Source: Cephalothrix simula (Eukaryota > Nemertea > Palaeonemertea > Archinemertea > Cephalotrichidae). Taken from it: a DNA stretch of 14,320 nt. Location: positions 3,381 through 17,700 of the forward strand of contig JAXIUW010194733.1 in NCBI GenBank assembly GCA_035591015.1, written 5' to 3'. The notes under the pieces were generated by a model. That model searched no databases, was not told where the DNA came from, and saw only the letters and a program-made list of their open reading frames with translations. Positions 1 through 9,710 of the stretch are shown piece after piece. Numbering within the stretch: position 1 is the first letter of the stretch; the number at the start of each line of letters is the position of its first letter. A program made the translations under genes and the position numbers.

Positions 1-69
1 CCCAGAGTTGATAAATTGAATGTCATCATGGCTTGGACCTACATCTAGATGAACTTAATATGTACAAAT

Positions 70-185
70 TTCAAATTTATTTATTGTTTAGGCCTACTGG
101 CCCATTACAACACATATTGATTGATGTGCATCACCAAGGAGAGTCCAGCAAGCTGAAATCTTCTGGTGAGCACATCAACAAATGA
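70..185 (-). repeat. Possible 3' tail of a retroelement or 3' UTR, minus strand
   Basis: Read on the minus strand, a less AT-rich block (about 92-175, with short words such as GGGCCAGTAGGCCT) is followed by two overlapping AATAAA hexamers (complement of 76-85) and an AT-rich tail. Such an order is common at 3' ends of non-LTR retroelements and of genes. I see no reverse-transcriptase coding sequence, and no second copy in the window, so this is a weak call. Confidence 0.2.
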
Positions 186-2900
186 CAATAAAGCAACACA
201 TATAAATACATAAATACTTAGTAAAGTTGATGTTGAGGTAATAGATGATCATTATGTAATCATAATTAAAGACTAACACAAAGCAAAATACATGAGGCAC
301 ACACAAGACAAAAGCAAAAGCAGATACATGATATCAATGTGAAGAGATACGATGAAGCTAATTTAAAACTAAAAAGTACAAAATTTAGGCTTGGCAACAG
401 GGTTAATAAAGTTGTAAAGTGTTAACGGTGATGCCATCAATCCAATTTGGGCAAACTTACACCTACCAAGGGTGATATGCTTTTCTCTTAACCATATTTT
501 TTTATTTATTTTTCTGCTTTTTTGAAATTTTTTTCTTTTTGCCTCAGGAAAATTATAGTGCAAGTTTAGATCCTTCACTGACAATAGACAATATGGCAAT
601 AAACGATTACATCAGGATTCAATCTTAATTTGATGCAAAGCTTATAAGCTTATTTTTATTTTAAAAATGGCAAATTCCTTCTATTTTTACCCTCTTAACC
701 CTACCAATATTGGTCAACTTGAAAGAAACCTTTTTGGAGCCATTGTGGATGTAGGTGAACCTTGTACTTAGCATTTGAAGATTGATTTACCATATTCCTA
801 TTTCATTTATTTCGTAAATTTTTTGTTTGACATGGCTGGTAATTAATAGTCATGCAATCTGTTGCTAATCTTATAATTTTGTCCACCAATTTTTACAATA
901 TTTTATGTTAAGCAAAGTTGGCCAAAACAAATTGTTTGAAAAAAGTAATGTTGCTAGCTTAAAGGGGGCTCCTTATTCTATCCAATTTAATGTATCATCT
1001 CGAGAACAGCGAGGTTTCCTCCTGTTGTGCCACCATCAGAATTTGAGTCGAGGAATGGCACTGAAACTCCTCAACCTGAATTGGGAACACTGATGGTTCC
1101 TCCTTGTGATCTCCTCACCAAGTCTAGATATGAAGATTTTACATTTACACCTCATTTATTAAGCTTGTAACATTCTTTACATTTGATGAATGGAACATAC
1201 TTATGACTAGATTTTTGATTAAAAATTAAAACGATTCTGCACGGATCTTGTAGATGTAGGTGCAGGTGTGGGCGTTCCCCCTGCATGTGTACCTTTATGG
1301 GCAAATGTAGATGATTGTTAAATAACATATTTGTTCACAGATGAAATAGTTTATTTGTATCCCATCTATTGACTTGCTATTCATCCCATTCAATTTTTCT
1401 TTCTCGAATTTACTTTTCTACATTTTTTTCATAAGTTTTAGTTTTTTTCATGTTTCCCAAGTAACATTTTATAAGTCATTTTTATTATTTTACTCTACCC
1501 CATACCCCTTGATGGCTTAGACCAAAATCATACATAAAAATACATATTTTTTCCACTTGTGCACAGGTTTTTTATGGATTGTTAAATTGGTTTGCAAATA
1601 AAAATAATCAGGAATCTTAATAGTGTCAAAGAAGCTATTTCAAATAAGGCCCTAAGTTCCAAAAATGTAAATTTTACTCATTATTGTGGGTGGTTTGAAA
1701 TGTCATATCACATTGATTTTTTGATTTAATTAGTTAAAGGCATTGTTTTGCATTCTTCTCTTTTATTCAGGCCAGAAATATTTATAGCATTTGTTTGTTT
1801 TTCTTGACAACGATGAAAACTTCAATAATTAGTCTTAACTGAGATTTTTCATCATTATTATGGTAATTGGTACAGAGTTAGGTAACTTCTTCTTCCTTGC
1901 TTAGTTAAAATTTTTGACTCCTCAATTATTTACTTGCGGAGGGGTCAAATATTTCAAATTCTGAATGAAAGCTACAATGTTTTAAACACAAGAATTTGAA
2001 ATTCTGGCAAGAATTTTATTATTTTTCTGGTAAAAAGTATCTCAACTCAAAAACCACGTCGTTTTACACCTACCTACAGTGTCAGACAAGCTTTGGAGAC
2101 TTAACATGTAATTATATTTGCTTGTGTAGAACCTTACCAGTTACCAGTATATTAGAGCGTGAAAATAATGCATGTTCAAATTATAAACATTAAACTAGGG
2201 TCTTATGTACTTACATTGTTAAATTAGGCCTAAAAATCCATAATGAATTTCGTATTTCTAAGGTATATTTTGTTGTTTTAGTGGCAGTTGATCATAAATT
2301 GTTTTTGGATATTCATGATTTTTTAAGAAAATATCTAGGCATTTACCAGTTTACCTGTTTACTAGACAATTATCTTATCAAAAGTTGAAAAGTTTTCATT
2401 GGTGAAATGTAATGGATCAAAATTTTGAAACATGAAAATCTTATTCTTAAACTATAGTTCTATTCTAGGTCACTCACTTTTATTCTTATGGGTCTGTTTT
2501 GGAAAAAATGTCAAATTTTTATTTGGTGAAAGTCGAGAATAATTTGATTTAAAATAAATGTTCCTACTTTTTTCCATATAGCTCTAAATTAATGATGATA
2601 TTTCAAAAATTAAAATTTAAGTCTACAGTTATCTGAACATGTCAATTATTTTATGATTCTGTTATTGCAGGTTATTGATATTTCTAATATTTTGAATAGA
2701 TGATTTTATGCAGTGTACTATATGTGAAACAGGTGGCTTTTCAACATCCCTGGATGTCATGTTGGGCTATTATTATGTTAGTCACTATGTAATTTTTAAA
2801 ATAGAAGGGTAAGGGGGGTGGCGGTTCCTTCTGAAAAATATTTATTAATTGGGGGTATTAGGTACTAGGACTATTTAGATTAGAGTTTTCAATTTTGGAG

Positions 2901-2918
2901 GTGTGTGTGTGTGTGTGT
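2901..2918. repeat. (GT)9 microsatellite
   Basis: Nine uninterrupted GT units lie in intron DNA. It is a simple repeat, likely to vary in length between individuals. Confidence 0.95.
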
Positions 2919-3169
2919 AGGCTTTACAAAGGGTTTATATGACCCTTCTGATTTTTTATAAAAAGGTATGAACTTGGACAAAACTCTTAAAGGTTTCATT
3001 GTTGTCTGGAGCACTTAGATACAAACTTATAAGAGCTTCTGGGAGGTTATACGGTAATTTTAGTCCAATAGTCACAATGGCCCACTCGGTAGTACATATA
3101 TGAACCCTATCTTTGAAGGGGTCGATAAGATTTTTAATTTAGTTTGAAAATATTAGGGCCCTTTTTGAG

Positions 3170-3335
3170 ATACCGTGGCGATTTTGGTGCACTGTCAAAA
3201 TGGGACCCGGCGCCATAAAACCTGGCGTTTTTATCTAAAGTTACCCCAACCCTGGCGTTTTTGTTGTACTTTATCTATATAAAGTTAACCCAAAGGTATC
3301 TAGGGCCCGGCGCCATAAATGTGGGCATAACTTTT
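3170..3335. repeat. GGCGCC-bearing repeat, copy 1, with internal tandem units
   Basis: The block is richer in G+C than its surroundings. CCTGGCGTTTTT occurs twice (about 3221 and 3251), each followed by an ATCTAAAGTTAcCCC-type stretch, and CGGCGCCATAAA occurs twice (about 3209 and 3309). The second half (3250-3335) resembles 4857-4945: both run from CCCTGGCG through an AT-rich middle to AAGGTATCTrGGGCCC. This is probably a relic of a dispersed element; I cannot see terminal repeats or a target duplication. Confidence 0.6.
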
Positions 3336-4056
3336 ACGTACATTTTTGTTTAGGAACCTTTGGGCTAAAAATGACTCATTCGGCAAGTGGTGGCTAAATA
3401 CGTGGCCACCCTGGAGGAGTGGAGCGCGGTCCTTTCCTTCCAGATAAGTCGGTCCAGGGCCGGTATTTAGATAGGAGACTCAGTGATTTCGAAGCTTTTT
3501 AAAAAGTTTTTCCAGGAGCACAGTCGTGGTTTTTAGTAATTATAGTTCTTTAAACTTTAATCTAAAAGGTTCATGGTCAAAATGAAGATTTCATGTCCCA
3601 ATTTGTTCTTTTCTGAGTAAGTAGTATAAGGTATACCTTCTCAACAGGTGAAAATTAAAGGAAGGAGTGTAGAAATCTTATAGGAAAACCTGGGGTAGTA
3701 TTATATTGAAGCAATAGATATCACATGTTCCTAGTTGTGGATTCATACCCATCCAAACCAAGTATTATTGTCTTTTCTGACTATGTTTTCATTATAACTC
3801 TTCCAAGCTTTCTTATCTGTGGTGTTCTCTCTGCCAACATCGCCCATTAAGATAAAGTTTATGATTGTACTTGTTCGAATTATAAATAGGGTGCTGAACA
3901 TGGTTCATCTATAGTAAATTTTCGATAGTTCTTTTAGACCGTTATTTGTTATCGAGGGGTACACTAATTAAAATTCGTACTTTATGCCCAAGAATTTACG
4001 ACTATATAGTATCAGAGACATCATAACATATACATTTTATAGGTATTTGTACCGCA

Positions 4057-4302
4057 TGACGTCATCGTACGCCATATTGTTCAGTATATTTTATTCCAGT
4101 AGTTTTTATTTGCTTATAAATGTCAGTTTAGATCCTGCATTTTTCTAATGTTCTAGTAATCTTTGGCCAAATAATGTAAGTTCGAATGCTATTGGCTAAA
4201 AATTTTATGACGTCACCATAATAAATGCCTGTTATGATCATGACGTCATCATTATAGTCATCGCAATGACTATTGACTATTGGTTAAAATATTATGACGT
4301 CA
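4057..4302. promoter_or_regulatory. Cluster of four perfect CRE palindromes (TGACGTCA)
   Basis: TGACGTCA, the consensus site of CREB/ATF-type bZIP factors, occurs at 4057-4064, 4208-4215, 4241-4248 and 4295-4302. Two of them (4208, 4295) have a CTATTGG (inverted CCAAT box) 11-12 bases upstream and lie within an 87-base tandem duplication (CTATTGGyTAAAA, AT stretch, then the CRE). The motif match is exact. An enhancer function is inference; the sites could equally be part of a repeat family. Confidence 0.5.
4189..4302. repeat. Tandem duplication carrying ATTGG + CRE
   Basis: 4189-4215 and 4277-4302 share CTATTGGyTAAAA, a short AT stretch and TTATGACGTCA, with a period of about 87 bases and one base of length difference. 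A further CRE (4241-4248) lies between them. Confidence 0.7.
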
Positions 4303-4837
4303 TGTCGGGTCCATTGTTTCTTCAATCACTTGATTTTTTTTCAGTCTTAGTTGAACATGTTGTCTACCCTCGCATTAGGATTTTATATCTATGAAAATAT
4401 TTGAAAATATATCAAATATTGACATGTCCCTAGACTGAGCTTTACATTTTATAAAACCTAACTGGTTCATTGCAGGGCACTTATTGAAAACTATTGACAT
4501 ACATGACCATTTTCTACTTTGTATTTCATACCATTACTTGAAATGCCAAAAGGTTCTCTATGTTTTTCAAGTTTTTTTTTGTAATATCGCTCTCGGGTCT
4601 TTTCGTACAAAAACCTGAATCTTTTAGGTTGTTTTGAATTGCAGCAAATTAATGGTTTGGGTTATTGAATTTAATTTATAATGCATTTCCGCTATTTTAA
4701 GGACATTGTTTTGAGCCCTAATAGGTTTGGAATAATCGGCTCTCGCTCATTAAGGCCCTGATCTAGATGTCAGCAAATCTATAGCAGCGCTAGACTCCAA
4801 GAATTGATCCAATGTCCTTTTTATTTCATAAAAAAAA

Positions 4838-4945
4838 TTGGTGCCCTTTTGGGATCCCTGGCGGTTCTTGCGTATATTTATGATCATTTATCCAGTTACA
4901 CAAAAAGGTATCTGGGGCCCGCCGCAAAAAATTAGGGCCAAGTTA
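4838..4945. repeat. GGCGCC-type repeat, copy 2 (diverged)
   Basis: This copy matches the 3170-3335 repeat in the same orientation. TTGGTGC-N-TGGGA leads into CCCTGGCGG, an AT-rich middle and AAAGGTATCTGGGGCCCGCCGC. The GGCGCC of copy 1 has become GCCGC here. The two copies are about 1.6 kb apart in the same intron. Confidence 0.5.
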
Positions 4946-5356
4946 TAAAACTATGCTTTGATTATATTTTACCACCAAATAAGGGTATTTTGTGGAAAAG
5001 AACAAAAAATTTACCTGATAAAATGTGCCTGCAGGGCGCTGACCGTGCTGACGTATATTGTCAAACCCTGTCGAAGTAGCAGACTCCTGGCGCTAGAAAA
5101 ATTTAAAAAATAGTCATTCACTTTTTTAAAGGAAGTGCCCGTGGACCTTTCCCACATTTAATTTGAATGTGGCGAAAAATGTTAAAGAATCAAAAATCTC
5201 TACACTTACATCCAATTTAATTTTAAATCAAAGGCCACTGAAAATAGCATGGCGTCCACAATTACCCCATACCTTAAAATTTAAAGGATTTCCGCCCTAT
5301 CTTGTAAATTACTTTAAACTTTGATTTCTAAATTTACAAATTTTGTTCTGTTTCAG

Positions 5357-5550
5357 CCATTTAGATCAACAAACTACTTGGCACGACCCAAGAAAGTCCC
5401 TGAGTACCACAGCCCTAAATCAGCCTTCATTAGGGCCTTCGAATTTAGGGCCTCTCCCGCCTGGTTGGGAGCAGGCTACCTCACGTGACGGTGAAACTTA
5501 TTTTATAAATCATGTAGAAAAAACAACGAGTTGGTTTGACCCAAGACTAC
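5357..5550 (+). CDS. YAP1: YAP/TAZ/Yorkie-family internal exon: end of WW1, linker, complete WW2
   Basis: This exon belongs to a Hippo-pathway coactivator; WW domains of the family bind PPxY motifs in partners such as LATS kinases and angiomotins. It follows a polypyrimidine tract and TTTCAG, and ends at CTAC|GTAAGT. The first base completes a codon (phase 2, probably Asn), then reads [13 protein letters not shown], which is the last strand of WW1 with its second Trp and the DPR end. An 18-residue linker rich in Ser, Pro and Leu follows. WW2 (about 5451-5549) is intact: [17 protein letters not shown] and TTSWFDPRL, with both Trp, the Tyr-Phe pair, His and the final Pro. The last base C is phase 1 and joins CT of the 6831 exon to make Pro. 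The first half of WW1 must lie on an upstream exon, which I did not find. WW pairs occur in other proteins, but the paired sequences plus the next exon's zipper fit YAP best. Confidence 0.93.
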
Positions 5551-6830
5551 GTAAGTACTTTGTTAGCCTTAGTACCTAAGCTCCCCTGTTCAAATGCGTT
5601 TATGAGGTTAAAAATAATTGCTGTCATAAATCAGAGTTAATTATGGTTAGGGCATCGCTAAAATTATGGTAAAAAATTACCGCGACTTTTTTGTACTCTA
5701 TTACATGGTACCTAAAACAATTTTGCTCTCATATTTGTTACCATTATATTTTTTAAAAGTTTTCGAAATGCAATGAAATGTCATCGACTTTCGGTTCATC
5801 ATATATAACGCTCGAGTCGTCGAGAGCGAAAGGGGTCACTGCAAGCCCATTTAAGGAGCACCGAACTCTTCGGGCGCTTTCGCATTTCCTAGTCCCAGCT
5901 CCATTTTGATTAACGCTGACTGAAGGCTATACGTGACACCATTTGTACAGCTTATTACCCAATGTTTTCTATGGCGGAAAAAAGTCCGCTACAAATTTAA
6001 CAAAATTTAATTTATCTCATTCGAAAAAAGTCGAGCAAAGAATACATTTTTTGAATCAAACGCTACGGTATATGTTAGAGTGTTTTTGTATTACTTAGTC
6101 GTTATATCATTTCCGACTCATTAAAATAAGAATAGCCTATCTAACAAAGAGTCATTGAGTGCAAATCATTGACCGATTAGATGAGTACAGATTTATCACA
6201 TAGCCCTAAAGTAGATATCGGATTATTAGGTCTGTTTTATAAGATAATTACAAGATCTATATACTTTTTTATCATTTTTTATTACTGAGGGGTTAAAAGC
6301 CATGGCTAGACCCCAGGAACATAAAATTGTTGAAAAGTTGTTTTTTTATCATTACTTTTTTGTCAGTCAGTGAGTGTATATGTACCCGATAAAAATCTAA
6401 CCAATCTAAGAACTTGAGAATTATCCACTTGCCATGCAGAGTTAGCATGCTATAGTTACTCTTACAAAGTGTAGAATCTTTTTTGAAAGTATTTGCCTCC
6501 TCTCCTTATTTTTTCAGTAATATTCCTGATGTTTTTGAACCTCAAAACATAACACCGGAAATAACGGGGTGTAATCGGCGCCATTTTGTTGTTAAGGTAG
6601 CCATTGTGGTTGCTAAGTAACTAAACGAAGTTGGTAGAACTTTCTTTATCCCCCCTTTTCTGTTGTTACCTAGCAACGTCACCAAAAACATGACTACCTA
6701 TAATAGACAAAACGGAAGCTACGGCGTAAAAGAACTTGCGGCTGTGTCACATAATTCGACGAAGACCTGGGTATAACTACTCTTTCCATCAACATGTATC
6801 TTAATTTAACCACATTCTATTTGTTTTCAG
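5551..6830 (+). other. Intron between WW and coiled-coil exons of the YAP gene
   Basis: This is a 1,280-base GT-AG intron with donor GTAAGT and acceptor TTGTTTTCAG. Because the phases on both sides combine to one Pro codon, this boundary is firm. Inside I see AT-rich filler at 5580-5800, a block with the GCGAAAG/CTTTCGC inverted pair (5826-5832, 5877-5883), AT-rich filler at 5990-6530, and an inverted-repeat element at 6584-6712. Confidence 0.9.
6584..6712. repeat. Imperfect inverted-repeat (foldback) element
   Basis: The left arm (6584-6621) and the complement of the right arm (6665-6712) share TTTTGT, AGGTAGyCAT and, innermost, GTTGCTArGTAAC. The inner arms match at 12 of 13 bases. The loop is about 43 bases and the right arm has small insertions. 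The shape suggests a MITE-like relic; no target duplication was identified. Each inner arm also fits the RFX X-box half-site pattern RYYNYY-N-RRNRAC. Confidence 0.55.
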
Positions 6831-7051
6831 CTATTCATCTTCAGCGCCCAAATGCCCGTTTACATCAACAATTACAAGTGCCGATATCTCAGCAGCAACC
6901 TAATCAGCAGCAACAACAGCAGCAACTTTCATCCTTACAGCAGCAATTACAAAGGATGACGCCTGCTGAGCGGACAAGACAAATGCAGTTCCAAAAATTA
7001 CAAATCGAGAAAGAACGGTTGCGGAAGAGACAAGATGAAATTGAAAGAAGG
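6831..7051 (+). CDS. YAP1: YAP/TAZ/Yorkie-family internal exon: Gln-rich stretch and coiled coil
   Basis: This exon follows TTGTTTTCAG and ends at AGAAGG|GTAGGT. It opens with two bases that complete a Pro codon from the 5550 donor, carries 73 whole codons and ends in phase 0. The start, IHLQRPNARL, sits just after the WW2 DPRL. Residues about 11-43 are glutamine-rich, with a longest run of seven Gln from mixed CAA and CAG codons. The C-terminal half (MTPAERTRQMQFQKLQ, then IEKERLRKRQDEIERR) is charged and amphipathic. It corresponds to the family's leucine zipper, whose human counterpart has the similar series QLQMEKERLRLKQQELLRQ. In vertebrate YAP1 an intron also interrupts the zipper at about this place, and alternative splicing there inserts residues that disrupt it. 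The transactivation domain and PDZ-binding tail should follow on later exons outside the window or unrecognised. Confidence 0.9.
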
Positions 7052-7136
7052 GTAGGTTATTAAAGGTCTATTTTAAGGTCAATGTCGTCTAGGTTCTAGT
7101 CTAGCATCGGCCACTACTGGCCGCCATTTTGGATTA

Positions 7137-7144
7137 TGACGTCA
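7137..7144. promoter_or_regulatory. CRE palindrome TGACGTCA
   Basis: An exact match 86 bases downstream of the coiled-coil exon, just after GGCCGCCATTTT. Confidence 0.35.
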
Positions 7145-7992
7145 TATCGAAATAAAAGATGGCTTGTAGTTGTAGTGGTTTCGAAAGCGCCATTTTATAC
7201 TACTCCCATTTTTCGCTGTCAAATTTTCAAAGTTAAATCTTTAGTTAGAACACCTACGGTACTACAGTTCAAACTAGTTTTAATTTTAAGCCTCTCGGCT
7301 TATTTTGGTTTCTCTTTGTCTGTCAGAAACTTGCAATATACCAGCTGTTTTGGTTTATACTTTATATGATTTAAAGGTCTGAAAAACTAGCCCCTGAGTC
7401 AGTTAGTTCGAAATACGAATTCGTATTACTATTTTTGAACTTTACTGTTACTTCCAAATCTTATGATTGATCTATCTTGTAAAATTTCTCCTGGTTTTAG
7501 TCGGCCTTCATCATAGTTATGTAACTTCAAACTCATGGTTATGGTTATTAATGAATATACTGGTGAGCTTCCTTTAGTCATAAGTTGGTTTAACCCACTT
7601 CTCCTTTCGAAGGAAAATTTTGAGAAATGCGCAAACTTGCTATTTGCGCATAATTCTTGTAATTTTTTTCGTATCTTCTCAGTGCTATTTCTTTTTGACT
7701 CACAAACAAAATACTCGCATATCTTTTTTGTTTGGGTTAGCCTTTCTTTTATTGTTTGAGGCTAATCAAGAGTGGGCATCGGTAGTTGATATGAAAATGT
7801 TGATTATAACTCGTATTTCATACATATATATCTTTTTTCCTCTCGCTGAAAATGAATGATTTCTTTGAAATTGTATATATCTGATTTGTGGGGGTCTGGA
7901 ATCAAATTTCGTGCAGGTTATTATAAGATAGTGTTTCAAGAATAGATCTGGAGTGTCGTTTGTGTGGGAACTAGAGATCCCAATCGAACCCG

Positions 7993-8100
7993 GTCCTCTT
8001 TGTATACTTTGTGTATATTTGACGAAAGAAGTCCAGGGATGAATGTCCCTCCTAGGGATGAAGGTCCCCCTCAGCGTATGATATGTTATACAAAGAGGAC
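7993..8100. repeat. Perfect 14-bp inverted repeat around a 80-base core
   Basis: GTCCTCTTTGTATA (7993-8006) is the exact complement of 8087-8100. The core contains a near-duplicated AGGGATGAAkGTCCC (about 8035-8050 and 8054-8069). The structure could be a small MITE or a foldback; flanking target duplications were not identified. A tRNA-like GGTTCGATTGG also lies just outside on the minus strand (about 7981-7991). Confidence 0.5.
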
Positions 8101-8185
8101 AAAAATCCCTACGCACAATGATCCCTGCCACATCGGTAGCTTTGGCATCAGCAACCCGGAATAACTACCTGGGTTGTCTAAATGA

Positions 8186-8193
8186 TGACGTCA
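8186..8193. promoter_or_regulatory. CRE palindrome TGACGTCA
   Basis: An exact match in the downstream intron, next to the direct repeat that starts at 8203. Confidence 0.35.
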
Positions 8194-8202
8194 TAAGTTT
8201 TT

Positions 8203-8339
8203 GGTTATTTAGATGGAAGATTGGTCCTCAAATACTGTGCCATTAGCAGGCATATATTTTATGATATAACTGGTTATCTCAAAGATAAATCACTTCACTT
8301 ACGATAAAGATAGCCGGTTATTTAGAGGGAAGGTTTTTC
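8203..8339. repeat. Direct repeat with internal inverted repeat
   Basis: GGTTATTTAGAkGGAAG occurs at 8203 and 8316, 113 bases apart. Between them TAACTGGTTATCT (8267-8279) pairs with AGATAGCCGGTTA (8308-8320) at 11 of 13 positions. It may be a local duplication or a decayed element. Confidence 0.4.
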
Positions 8340-9068
8340 ACCAGAAATTTCGAGTGATTTAGATTAATTATTGAGTAGCCAATATATTATATATGAATAT
8401 ACTTGATAATTTCTCATTGCAAATATGCTTATACTTTAAGATTGCTTGATCATTTGAAAGAAAACTTGTTCTCAAGGCTAACTTTTTTCTTTGAAGTCCG
8501 CAGGAACAGAATCAGATGTATCATTGAAATCGAGATTTTAAGGGAATGTTCCATTTCTCAAAATGGCAATGTTCTTCAAAATGGCCGCCATAATGCATGT
8601 TTTGTTAATAATAACATGTATGTCTATTCCAATAGCCTACTTGTGGTCTAAGTTTAAATTAAGTTGGTATTGAAAAATCCAAGATGTGCGCCAAAATATT
8701 CAAAAGTTTTGAATACATTATATTTTCTGAAGTTTTGAAGTCAGTGACTACTAAAATTTAAAGCAAATCCAAGATGGTGGAAATTCCCAACAAAAAACTA
8801 TTTTGTTTTGATCTTTTTGGATTAACATTCTTAAAAATTACTCAAATAAAAACTATGAAACCTATTTTTAGATTTTTTCTCCGCAGTTTTATTCTATTTT
8901 TAGCATATCTTCATAGATTGACATACTTATGTGGTTAAATTATTCTCCATAGTGATTTTTGTTTAAGACCAAATATTGTTTTAAGCCCTAAAATTATCAA
9001 CCAAGAGCTTATCTCCATGTCAATGTGTAATACTTTACTATTATTATACACCTACTTCCTCGAAAGGT

Positions 9069-9076
9069 TGACGTCA
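9069..9076. promoter_or_regulatory. CRE palindrome TGACGTCA
   Basis: An exact match in otherwise featureless intron DNA. Confidence 0.35.
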
Positions 9077-9404
9077 TTAGAAGCTACTTGAGAGGGAGTT
9101 TTAGGTCAATGAATTAATTTGGGACCAAATTGACTTATGTCGCTTGGGTCGTGTTACCAACCACATAGAGTTTCACGTTGCTATAAGCATATCGGGTTAA
9201 ATGTTGTTTATGTCGAATTTAAAATGCTAATTACTTGAATTATATCAGGTAAAGGGCTCTGTATGAATATATATTCGTATATTGTTCTTTTCTACCGGTG
9301 GCTGTAGGTTTATGCACACAATGGACATGTGTTATACATTATGGCTGCCCTCTTGAAATTGAATATTCCCCCCTGAAAATAAGTAAATTAGAACTGGAAC
9401 TGGA

Positions 9405-9655
9405 AATGGACTAGCTCCGGGGAGCAGTAGGATAGTGTGCCTGATTGTCTCGCAAGAGATCCCGGGTTCGATTCCCGGTAGGCGCCATTGGGCAAAGACA
9501 CATAGCAGTGCATGCCGACTGCTTTATCAAAGGCGAGCCGCGGTGTATGACATTCAAGACCCCTGAGGTGCATCCGTGGAGTAGCTTGGGTCAGAGGCGG
9601 TTCCCAGTAGCTTTGTACGGCTAAGTAAGGGATAAGTGAACCGTTCCTCCTCAAA
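9405..9655 (+). mobile_element. tRNA-derived SINE
   Basis: The head resembles a tRNA. An A-box-like GAGCAGTAGG sits near 9422, a perfect B box GGTTCGATTCC at 9465-9475, and the latter is inside a perfect T-arm (5-bp stem CCGGG/CCCGG, 7-base loop). GGCGCCA follows. An intact tRNA is unlikely: the anticodon stem is mismatched, the acceptor ends do not pair, and the sequence continues into a non-tRNA body of about 165 bases (to about 9655) that is clearly richer in G+C than the surroundings. Such a layout fits a SINE transcribed by RNA polymerase III. I do not recognise the body as a named domain, and no poly-A tail or target duplication is evident. Ends are approximate. Confidence 0.7.
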
Positions 9656-9710
9656 AATATGCCAATTATAACAGAGAACAGACTCGGAAATCAAAAGATG
9701 GCGAAGCATG

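Larger units (their letters stand above)
1..5356 (+). other. Upstream intron of the YAP gene (5' end outside window)
   Basis: This stretch ends at the TTTCAG acceptor before the WW exon and holds no exon I can recognise. I looked for the missing first half of WW1 (a GWE-type segment followed by YF-N and a phase-2 donor) and did not find it, so the intron probably spans the whole stretch. 190-900, 1180-2900, 3340-4050 and 4310-4830 are AT-rich, with many homopolymers and no clear structure. Short open stretches at 905-1093 and 1996-2193 show no recognisable domain. One frame is open for 60 codons at 991-1170 and Pro-rich, but it lacks a matching donor. Repeats and regulatory-type motifs inside are listed separately. 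Confidence 0.7.

Noticed and set aside
369-599. 76-codon minus-strand open frame
   Set aside because: Lys- and Phe-rich translation of poly-T/poly-A DNA, with no domain or splice support.
905-1093. 62-codon plus-strand open frame starting ATG
   Set aside because: No domain is recognisable, and it overlaps another equally open frame, so neither is supported.
991-1170. Sixty-codon Pro-rich open frame (VVPPSEFES, TPQPELG)
   Set aside because: It has no start codon early in the frame and no convincing acceptor and donor pair, and is not similar to YAP's N-terminal or linker sequences that I recognise.
7766-8131. 121-codon open frame on the minus strand
   Set aside because: It has no recognisable domain and mixed low-complexity composition, and it overlaps the 7993-8100 inverted repeat. 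It is most likely chance.
8507-8530. Next YAP exon beginning after TCCGCAG at 8503
   Set aside because: The required phase-0 reading gives EQNQMYH and then a stop, with no similarity to the expected activation domain.
7119-8589. GGCCGCCATTTT in both orientations (7119-7130 and 8578-8589) as paired YY1 sites
   Set aside because: The words only partly fit the YY1 consensus, and two 12-base matches 1.4 kb apart are too little to claim regulation.
9415-9487. Intact tRNA gene
   Set aside because: The T-arm is perfect, but the anticodon stem has mismatches, the base before the would-be anticodon is not T, and the acceptor arms do not pair. A SINE head explains it better.
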